From contig CAZVTU010000012.1 in NCBI GenBank assembly GCA_964630295.1, positions 1 to 15,021 of the forward strand: a stretch of 15,021 nt of DNA, given 5' to 3'. Below, piece by piece: positions 8,923 through 15,021 of the stretch; the stretch's first letter is position 1, and each line of letters opens with the position of its first letter. The position numbers and the translations under genes were made by a program. A model generated the notes under the pieces. It did not search any database, was not told the DNA's origin, and worked only from the letters and a program-made list of their open reading frames with translations. The stretch is from CAZVTU01 sp964630295 (GTDB taxonomy: Bacteria > Patescibacteriota > Minisyncoccia > Minisyncoccales > RBG-13-42-11).

Positions 8923-10392
8923 ATGTACTCTTTTTTGGGCTTCCTTTGGTTCTTACGTACTACTCGAGCAATTTTATTTTGGCTTTATCTTTGGCAATTG
9001 AAAGAATACCATCTTGGTCGTTTTCTTGATCATTTCCGGACTTATAAAGGACAAAGAATCTTTTTAAATGGAGTTTTCTTATTCAAGTTGGCTTTAATTT
9101 TTATTTTTTTTATCTACCCAATTTTTATTTTTTTTATTTTAACTTTTATTTATATTGCTGAGAGTTTAAAGATATTATTCGATTCAATTAAAAGAAAAAT
9201 AAAAAAGCCAATTTTAACCAAGAAAACTTTTTTCCTTATCTTAACTTGTTTACTATTCGAATTTTTATCTATTTTTATCCTAATTAACAGAGCCCAAGAT
9301 ATCGTTTCTTTTATTTTTTGGCTTTTAGTTTTAGATGTTCTGATTCCTATCATTACTTCCGCAATTGTTCTTATTTTTCAACCCTTAGCAGTTTTAGGAA
9401 GAAATCAGATTATTAAAAAAGCAAAAGAAAAAAGAAAGAGGTTTAAAAATTTAATTGTAATTGGAGTTACAGGCAGTTATGGTAAAACCTCAACCAAAGA
9501 ATTTCTATCAACTATTTTGTCTGAAAAATTTAAAGTTTTAAAAACTAAAGAACACCAAAATTCCGAAGTGGGAATTTCATTTTGTATTTTAAATGAGTTA
9601 ACAGAGGAGCACGAAATATTTATTTGTGAAATGGGAGCTTATAATAAAGGAGGAATAAAATTACTCTGTGATATTGCTAAACCCAAAATTGGAATTATTA
9701 CGGGTGTCAACGAACAACATTTAGCCACTTTTAAAACTATGGAAAACCTACTTTCAGCTGAAGGAGGTAGAGAATTAATTGAAAGTTTGCCTGAAGATGG
9801 AATAGCTTTTTTTAATGGTAAAAATAAATATTGTCGAGATTTATACCAAGAAACGAAAATTGAAAAGTATCTCTACGGAGAAAACACCTCACTTTTTTTA
9901 GAAAATCTTGAAGGAGCAAAATTAGTTGCTCAGAAATTAGGAATGACAGATAAAGAAATTTCTCGAGGAGTAGAAAAAATTAAAAATATCCTTCCAGGGA
10001 TTGAAATTAAAAAAGGAATAAACCGCTTAACTATTATTGATGCTACTTATTCATCCAATCCTACGGGAGTGATAGCTCATTTAGAATATTTGAAGACTTT
10101 TAAGGGAAAGAAAATAATTGTAATGCCTTGTTTAATTGAATTAGGTAAAGCTTCAAAAGAAGTTCATCAAAGAATAGGAGAGAAAATAGTTGAAGTCTGT
10201 GATTTGGCCATTATTACAACGAAAGAGTGTTTCGAATGCATCCGGAAGAAAGCAGGAGATAAAGCTTTATTTATTGAAACCCCAAAAAAGATTTTCGAGA
10301 AGATAAAATCTTTTACCAAAGAAGAAGATATAGTGCTTTTAGAAAGCAGAGTACCGACTCAGCTTATTACCTTATTAGAAATCAATGCTTAG
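8923..10392 (+). CDS. Membrane-anchored MurF-like Mur ligase
   Basis: Mur ligases join an amino acid or peptide to a carboxyl group through an ATP-made acyl phosphate; MurF adds D-Ala-D-Ala to the UDP-MurNAc peptide. Residues 1-160 are hydrophobic with about four membrane segments (around 50-85, 103-122 and 130-153, plus a weaker one at 4-20). The ATP-binding domain starts at about 176 with the P-loop VTGSYGKTSTKE (182-193), followed by HQNSEVGI, EMGAY (236-240) and an EQH motif near 264-266. The C-terminal domain has DATYSSNPTG (373-382), the equivalent of MurF's D-Y-N-A-N-P, and MPCLIELGKASKEVHQRIGE. The N-terminal UDP-binding domain of normal MurF is missing, and the central domain lacks the stretch that carries the usual G-x-H-N segment. 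So substrate handling may differ from MurF. It overlaps the aminotransferase gene by 8 nt. Confidence 0.85.
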   Translation: MYSFLGFLWFLRTTRAILFWLYLWQLKEYHLGRFLDHFRTYKGQRIFLNGVFLFKLALIFIFFIYPIFIFFILTFIYIAESLKILFDSIKRKIKKPILTKKTFFLILTCLLFEFLSIFILINRAQDIVSFIFWLLVLDVLIPIITSAIVLIFQPLAVLGRNQIIKKAKEKRKRFKNLIVIGVTGSYGKTSTKEFLSTILSEKFKVLKTKEHQNSEVGISFCILNELTEEHEIFICEMGAYNKGGIKLLCDIAKPKIGIITGVNEQHLATFKTMENLLSAEGGRELIESLPEDGIAFFNGKNKYCRDLYQETKIEKYLYGENTSLFLENLEGAKLVAQKLGMTDKEISRGVEKIKNILPGIEIKKGINRLTIIDATYSSNPTGVIAHLEYLKTFKGKKIIVMPCLIELGKASKEVHQRIGEKIVEVCDLAIITTKECFECIRKKAGDKALFIETPKKIFEKIKSFTKEEDIVLLESRVPTQLITLLEINA

Positions 10393-11656
10393 ACCAATTT
10401 CCACATCTTTATCACCCAATACTGAACGAGATGATATCAAGCTGACTTTTAAATTACTTTTTCAGCCTTGGCTATGGAGAAAAACTCGGATAGGGGCCCG
10501 TTTTCTAACAGGCGAATTAGAAGAAGAATTTAAAAAGTATTTTAAGATAGATTTTGCGGTTTCTTTTAATAGTGGTAGGTCAGCTTTTTTAGTTATCTTA
10601 GATGCTTTAGATATCAAAAAAGGAAATGAAGTTTTACTTCAAGCTTTTACTTGTAATTCAGCCGTTAACCCTATATTAAATCGCGGGGCTATACCTGTCT
10701 TTGTAGATATAGATGAAACATTAAATTTAAATCCAGAAGATTTAAAAAGAAAGATAACTGAAAAATCAAAAGCAGTGATTGTTCAGCATACCTTTGGTTG
10801 GCCAGCTAATCTGGATGAAATTTTAAAGATTTGCCGAGAGAATAATCTAATTTTAATTGAGGACTGCGCTCACTCTTTAGGTGCGGAATACAAAGGGAAA
10901 AAAATTGGAACATTCGGCGAGGCAGCTTTTTTTAGCTTTGGCCGGGATAAAGTTATTTCTTCGGTTTTTGGTGGAATGGCTGTAACCAATAATTATAAAA
11001 TAGGAGAGAGGTTAAGAGAGTTTCAAGAAAAATTAGATTTCCCATCAAATTTTTGGATATTTCAGCAATTATTACATCCAATTTTGATAAATTATTTAGT
11101 TTTACCAGCTTACGGAATTAATCAGTTTTTAGGAAAAATTATTTTAGGGTTCTTACATAAATTTTCAATTCTTTCGAAAGCAGTTTATAAAAAAGAAAAA
11201 AAAGGAGAGATTCCAAAATATTTTCCAAAAAAACTACCAAGTGCTCTATCTCTTTTAGCTTTAAATCAGTTCAAAAAATTAGAAAAATTTAATCAACACC
11301 GCCGAAAAATTTCTCAAATTTATCAAGAAAATTTAAGAGATAAATTTAATTTACCCCTCGTAGAAAAAGATGAAAATATTTTGCCAGTTTTTATGAGATT
11401 CCCAATTTTAATGAATAATAATACAGATGAAATTTTAAAAGAAGCGAGAAAAAGAAAAATTTATTTAAATGATGGCTGGAGAAAAAGTCCGGTAGTTCCT
11501 CCCGATACTGATTTGGAGAAGGTGAGATACATATTGGGCAGTTGTCCTAAAGCAGAAGAGACCGCAAATAAAATTATAAATCTCCCAACTGATATTAATA
11601 TCTCTCAGAAACAAAGCGAAAGAATTATAAACTTCTTTAAAAAATATGGAGATTAA
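10385..11656 (+). CDS. DegT/DnrJ/EryC1/StrS-family aminotransferase
   Basis: A PLP-dependent fold-type I enzyme of the family that aminates keto-sugars for envelope glycans and antibiotics. Signature parts are visible: NSGRSAF at 62-68 (phosphate binding), IEDCAHSLG at 158-166 with Asp160 for the pyridine nitrogen, and SFGRDKVISSVFGG at 184-197 with Lys189 as the likely Schiff-base lysine. The 423 residues include a hydrophobic stretch (about 223-260) not usual in soluble members, which could sit on the membrane. The opening TSLSPNTERDD with a conserved-looking start supports the chosen ATG. It lies between the MurF-like ligase (8-nt overlap) and the FemAB gene (11-nt overlap), so it probably makes an amino sugar, or another aminated compound, for the cell envelope. 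The exact substrate is unknown. Confidence 0.87.
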   Translation: MLRPISTSLSPNTERDDIKLTFKLLFQPWLWRKTRIGARFLTGELEEEFKKYFKIDFAVSFNSGRSAFLVILDALDIKKGNEVLLQAFTCNSAVNPILNRGAIPVFVDIDETLNLNPEDLKRKITEKSKAVIVQHTFGWPANLDEILKICRENNLILIEDCAHSLGAEYKGKKIGTFGEAAFFSFGRDKVISSVFGGMAVTNNYKIGERLREFQEKLDFPSNFWIFQQLLHPILINYLVLPAYGINQFLGKIILGFLHKFSILSKAVYKKEKKGEIPKYFPKKLPSALSLLALNQFKKLEKFNQHRRKISQIYQENLRDKFNLPLVEKDENILPVFMRFPILMNNNTDEILKEARKRKIYLNDGWRKSPVVPPDTDLEKVRYILGSCPKAEETANKIINLPTDINISQKQSERIINFFKKYGD

Positions 11657-12680
11657 AGAAATAGAAAATAAAGAGAGTTGGGAAAATTTTCTCTTAGATT
11701 GTGAGGAGAAAACCTTTTTAAGTTCTTGGAATTGGGGAGAGTTTCAGCAAAGAATGGGCAATAAAATTTGGCGTTTAGGAGTCTACAAACAAGGGAAATT
11801 ATTTGCTCTAGCTTTAGTGACAAAAATAACAGCAAAAAGAGGGAGCTTTCTTTTAATTCAACATGGACCGGTAATAAAATCTCAAATCTCAAATCTCAAA
11901 TTTCAAATCTTAGAGATTTTTTTAAAAAAGTTAAAAGAAATTGCCAAAGAAGAAAAATGTGACTTTATTAGAATAGCTTCTCTTTTTGAAAGAATAAAAG
12001 AAAATGAAAAAGCATTTCAAAGTTTGGGATTTAAAACTTCTCCCATTCATGCTTCAGCTTATGAAGCTACTTGGAAATTAGATATAACACCTCCAGAGGA
12101 GGAACTTTTAAAAAATATGCGAAAAACTACTCGTTATTTAATTCGTCAGACATTGAGAAATCAAGATATTTTAGTGGAAAAAAGTGAAAGCCCCAGTGAT
12201 GTTGTATTATATCAAAAGCTTAATATAGAAGTAGCTAAACGACAAAAGTTTGTGCCTTTTTCTTTTGAGTTTATAAAAAATGAATTTGAAGTTTTTTCTA
12301 AAGATAGTCAAGTTTTATGGTTTTTTGGTAAATCTAAAGAAGAATTAGTTGCAGCAGCCTTGATAATTTTTTGGTCAGATATTGCTTTTTACCACCAAGC
12401 AGCTTCGAGAGATAAGTATGCTAAATTGTCCATTCCTTATTTAATTTTATGGGAGGCGATCAAAGAAGCCAAAAAAAGAGATTGTAAAATATTTGATTTC
12501 TGGGGTTATGTTGATCCATTCAAGAATCCCAAACATCCTTGGGCAGGTCCAACTTTATTTAAAATGGGATTTGGTGGGGTTAAAAAAGAATATTTAAAAA
12601 CTCAAGATTTCCCCCTTTCAAAAAAATATTGGTTAATTAATCTCTTTGAAAAATTAAGAAAAATTAAACGAGGCCTATAA
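11646..12680 (+). CDS. FemAB-type peptidoglycan aminoacyltransferase
   Basis: FemA/FemB/FemX/MurM proteins transfer amino acids from aminoacyl-tRNA to the peptidoglycan precursor, building the interpeptide bridge; they have two GNAT-like domains. This 344-residue protein shows the family pattern: SSWNWGEFQQRMG near 26-38, NMRKTTRYLIRQTLR at about 157-171, and the C-terminal FDFWGYVDPFKNPKHPWAGPTLFKMGFGGVKKEY region (283-316). It has no long coiled-coil insert like S. aureus FemA, so FemX- or MurM-like enzymes are closer. Membership in the wider superfamily is clear, but acceptor and donor are not known. Residues 79-89 (SQISNLKFQIL) are coded by a tandem repeat and may be an insertion. The ATG overlaps the previous gene by 11 nt. 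Confidence 0.85.
   Translation: MEIKEIENKESWENFLLDCEEKTFLSSWNWGEFQQRMGNKIWRLGVYKQGKLFALALVTKITAKRGSFLLIQHGPVIKSQISNLKFQILEIFLKKLKEIAKEEKCDFIRIASLFERIKENEKAFQSLGFKTSPIHASAYEATWKLDITPPEEELLKNMRKTTRYLIRQTLRNQDILVEKSESPSDVVLYQKLNIEVAKRQKFVPFSFEFIKNEFEVFSKDSQVLWFFGKSKEELVAAALIIFWSDIAFYHQAASRDKYAKLSIPYLILWEAIKEAKKRDCKIFDFWGYVDPFKNPKHPWAGPTLFKMGFGGVKKEYLKTQDFPLSKKYWLINLFEKLRKIKRGL
11880..11907 (+). repeat. Tandem heptamer repeat inside the FemAB gene
   Basis: Four units of TCTCAAA, the last with one change (TTTCAAA), run head to tail. Seven is not a multiple of three, so three units (21 nt) keep the frame. The repeat encodes SQISNLKFQI at residues 79-88. It resembles the AAATTC-type repeat in the 23S intervening sequence, though not exactly. 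Confidence 0.75.
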
Positions 12681-12681
12681 A

Positions 12682-13440
12682 ATGAAAAGATATCGAAAAC
12701 CTCATTCTTATAAAAGAAAAAAGTCGATTTTAAAAAATCGATTTTTTAGACTAATAATTTTAATCCTTATTTTAGTTAGCTCTTTTTGTTGGTTTTTATT
12801 TTTTTCTAGAACTTTCCAAGTTAAAAAAATCATTATTATTGGAGAGGAGAAAATTGCCAAAGAAGAGATTCAAAAATTCTTCCCAAAAGAAAACATATTT
12901 TTAATTGATTTAGATTCAATAAAAGAGAATATTTTAAATAATTTTCCCCAGATAGCTGAAATTAAGGTTAAACGGAGTTTTCCTGATATTCTTAGTGTTT
13001 CAATTACCGAGAGAAAAGCGGTAGCAATTTGGTGTCAAGAAGGACAATGTTTTCTACTTGATCAAGAAGGAATAATTTTTGAGCCAGTTTTTGAAAAAAA
13101 ATCAGATTATGTAACAATTGAAGACAAGTTTAATTCAAAAAAATTAGGTGACCTGGCATTAGAAAAAGACAAATTGTTGAAGATTTTAGATATCGATTCA
13201 AAATTAAGAGAAAATCTTAATATACCCATTGAGAAATTCGTTATTAGTAATAACGAAAAATTAACTGCTCTCACGAAAGAAGGGTGGGAAATTTATTTTA
13301 ATTTAGAGGGGGACATCGAGTGGCAAATAACAAAACTGGTCGCAGTTTTAGAAAATAAAATCCCCAAAGAGCAAAGAGGGGATTTAGAGTATATTGAGTT
13401 AAGATTTGGTAATTTTGCTCCTTTTAAGTATCGTTACTAA
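12682..13440 (+). CDS. ftsQ: Cell division protein FtsQ/DivIB
   Basis: FtsQ is a bitopic divisome protein that connects early and late division proteins. This 252-residue product has a basic cytoplasmic start (residues 1-20, rich in Lys/Arg), one membrane helix (about 22-43) and a POTRA domain (about 46-115), in which FQVKKIIIIGEEKIAKEEI and VKRSFPDILSVSITERKAVAIW are typical. The rest forms the FtsQ beta domain. Length is normal. A GAGG at 12670-12673, 8 nt before the ATG, is the only clear Shine-Dalgarno among the plus-strand genes here. It starts 2 nt after the FemAB stop codon and closes the operon. Its TAA overlaps the opposing gene's stop. In many bacteria ftsQ sits beside mur genes and ftsA/ftsZ; neither ftsA nor ftsZ is in this window. 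Confidence 0.88.
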   Translation: MKRYRKPHSYKRKKSILKNRFFRLIILILILVSSFCWFLFFSRTFQVKKIIIIGEEKIAKEEIQKFFPKENIFLIDLDSIKENILNNFPQIAEIKVKRSFPDILSVSITERKAVAIWCQEGQCFLLDQEGIIFEPVFEKKSDYVTIEDKFNSKKLGDLALEKDKLLKILDIDSKLRENLNIPIEKFVISNNEKLTALTKEGWEIYFNLEGDIEWQITKLVAVLENKIPKEQRGDLEYIELRFGNFAPFKYRY

Positions 13441-15021
13441 GGAAGGTGATAAACAAATATAGAATAACCAATTTTAGCTATAGGTTCGTACCTATCTAAC
13501 CAGCGGTAGTAAGCGGTTGGCTGGTTGAATCCGGGCGCAGCCTGACCTCTTCCTCCCTGAAGAAAAGTTGTCGAAACTGCCAAATAACTTCCTTTTGGTA
13601 ATTCTTGAGGATTACGTTGTCCCCACCATGGAGCAAATTTTTCTCCTAAGTAATATTTAGGATCACCTCCACCAAAATAATCAACATAAATTTTGTTGAT
13701 ACCCTTTTTTTCTGTCCAAATTTTTAATCTTTTTAAATCTTGTCCCCAATCAAGATTGGAGTCAACAACATAAATATAACCCTGACTAGGACCTCCAACT
13801 ATTTCATTGAAATAAGCTAAGAAATGAGGATAGACAGAAATAACTGAGAAAGCTTGCCATAAAATTAATATCATTAAAAGAGAATATTTTAATTTTAAAT
13901 AAGGCTCTTTTAAACCTTTAGCGGTCATTCCAGCAACCAACATAAATGTCGGCGGAAAAACCGGTAATAAATGTCTAATACCAATATTAAGATTACCTTT
14001 AATACTTACTGCCCAATAAATAATAATAAAAGTTAAAGTAGAAAACTCCGGAAAATGAGATTTAATCCAATTTTTAAACCGCTGGCCAGAATTTTGCCAG
14101 AAAGGTTTTTTGATAAGCCAAACAGCGTAGAGTAGAGCAATTAAAGTCAAAATATGAAAAGCTAAAGGTAATTTTATTGCATAGACAATTGGGAAGTAAT
14201 TTCTCCAACCAAGATTTGAAACTTCTCCTAAAAAATAAGTTGTGTTTCCTCCAACCACCCGATGAAAAACCATTGATATGCCAGTAAAATAATGAGCGTA
14301 AGCGCGAAGAATCGGGTTGTCGGCCATCCAGAGAATGGTATTTTTGATAGGTTCTATAGTATCTCTAAGATATATTTTAGTGTCAGATAGTTGTTTTTCT
14401 GGTGGATAATTCCAAACATGATATTGGTAGATTGGCCAGATTAAAAGAAAACCAATTAAAAATACCAAAAATCCGATTTTTATTGTTTGCCAAAACGTAC
14501 CTGATTTCGTTAGCCACCAGACTAATCCTAGAAACCCAAAAAAGGGAACGAGGAGTATTACTGAAAATTTTAAAAGTTGAGCAATCCCAAATACTACACC
14601 AGCAATAATAATATTTCTTTTAGTAGGGAATCGAAGGGATTTAACAAAGTAATACGTAGCAATAAAACAACCGGTTGCCGCTCCCACATCGGTTGTTACT
14701 AATCTACCATGAGCTAAAAAGGTAGGGGAAAAAGAGAAGAAAAAGAGAGCTAAGAGAGCGGCGCAATTCCCAAACAATTCCCTCGTCCATTTAAAGAGAT
14801 AAAAACCAAGCAGGATTAACAATAAGATCATGGGAATTCTTGCCCAGAAAATCATTTTTTCTACTGGGTTTCCCGTCTGGTAGAGGAAATAACGGCCAAA
14901 GTCCCATTGGCCGTTAACTTTTTCTTTCCAGGCTTTAATTTCGGAAGGAAATTTAATATTTTTTATAAAAAGTAAAGGAAGAGCAGAGAGGTCTTTAAGA
15001 AGGGGGGGGTGTTCGGGATTT
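13437..15021 (-). CDS. GT39/PMT-type membrane glycosyltransferase (5' end beyond window)
   Basis: A polytopic glycosyltransferase of the dolichyl-phosphate-mannose mannosyltransferase (GT39, ArnT-like) type, which moves a sugar from a polyprenyl-phosphate carrier to a lipid or protein outside the membrane. The frame stays open from its TAG at 13439 to the window edge, giving at least 528 codons; an ATG at 14855 is internal, because upstream codons read NPEHPPLLK and then NGQWDFGRYFLYQTGNPVEKM, which is the family's first extracytoplasmic region. Many membrane helices follow, plus GRLVTTDVGAATG, and near the C-terminus GGPSQGYIYVVDSNLDWGQDLKRL, common in bacterial members. The N-terminal helix with the usual catalytic Asp-Glu is outside the window. 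Eight G's at 15002-15009 encode the Pro-Pro. It converges on ftsQ with a 4-nt overlap. Confidence 0.88.
   Translation of the reverse strand, partial: NPEHPPLLKDLSALPLLFIKNIKFPSEIKAWKEKVNGQWDFGRYFLYQTGNPVEKMIFWARIPMILLLILLGFYLFKWTRELFGNCAALLALFFFSFSPTFLAHGRLVTTDVGAATGCFIATYYFVKSLRFPTKRNIIIAGVVFGIAQLLKFSVILLVPFFGFLGLVWWLTKSGTFWQTIKIGFLVFLIGFLLIWPIYQYHVWNYPPEKQLSDTKIYLRDTIEPIKNTILWMADNPILRAYAHYFTGISMVFHRVVGGNTTYFLGEVSNLGWRNYFPIVYAIKLPLAFHILTLIALLYAVWLIKKPFWQNSGQRFKNWIKSHFPEFSTLTFIIIYWAVSIKGNLNIGIRHLLPVFPPTFMLVAGMTAKGLKEPYLKLKYSLLMILILWQAFSVISVYPHFLAYFNEIVGGPSQGYIYVVDSNLDWGQDLKRLKIWTEKKGINKIYVDYFGGGDPKYYLGEKFAPWWGQRNPQELPKGSYLAVSTTFLQGGRGQAAPGFNQPTAYYRWLDRYEPIAKIGYSIFVYHLP

Noticed and set aside
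11653..11962. Overlapping frames on both strands at the start of the FemAB gene
   Set aside because: They are shadows of the clearly coding FemAB frame; the repeat region keeps several frames open.
14855..14857. Start of the glycosyltransferase at the ATG at 14855
   Set aside because: The frame stays open to the window edge, and the upstream codons contain the family motif NPEHPPLLK, so this ATG is internal and the gene is partial.

Overview
The window looks like a piece of an AT-rich chromosome from a small-genome bacterium of the Candidate Phyla Radiation (Patescibacteria), most likely Parcubacteria-like. The grounds are: a large insertion in the 23S rRNA gene, very tight or overlapping genes, almost no Shine-Dalgarno sequences, a membrane-anchored Mur ligase that lacks the usual N-terminal domain, and simple AT-rich repeats. 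TGA is used as a real stop (mreD, lysS, serS), so the UGA=Gly code of Gracilibacteria/Absconditabacteria does not apply. The lineage is inferred; no database search was possible.

Layout. 1-1876: the 3' part of a 23S rRNA gene (starting near E. coli position 1053), with an insertion of about 100 nt that extends helix 45. 1912-2032: 5S rRNA, followed by a strong hairpin terminator at 2051-2086. 2087-2351: a short spacer that holds a compact minus-strand unit (near-consensus promoter, a 40-residue very acidic ORF, the shared terminator) and a divergent promoter facing right. 2352-5375: mreC-mreD-mrdA(PBP2), the cell-elongation genes, which overlap one another. 5401-5429: a near-consensus promoter. 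5437-13440: seven tightly packed genes: lysS, serS, an alpha/beta hydrolase, a membrane-anchored MurF-like ligase, a DegT-type aminotransferase, a FemAB-type aminoacyltransferase and ftsQ. 13437-15021 (minus strand): a membrane glycosyltransferase of the GT39/PMT type that runs off the right edge and converges on ftsQ with overlapping stop codons.

How it fits together. Apart from the ribosomal RNAs, the window is mainly about building the cell wall. MreC/MreD/PBP2 are elongation-machinery parts. The MurF-like ligase, aminotransferase and FemAB protein look like peptidoglycan-precursor or cross-bridge enzymes. FtsQ belongs to the divisome. FemAB enzymes use aminoacyl-tRNA as donor, so their linkage to lysyl- and seryl-tRNA synthetases is suggestive. 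The two right-facing operons both have a -10 box ending exactly 7 nt before the ATG, which predicts leaderless mRNAs.

The most novel-looking items are the small acidic minus-strand unit between the rRNA operon and mreC, the helix-45 intervening sequence, and the shortened membrane-bound MurF-like ligase in its operon.
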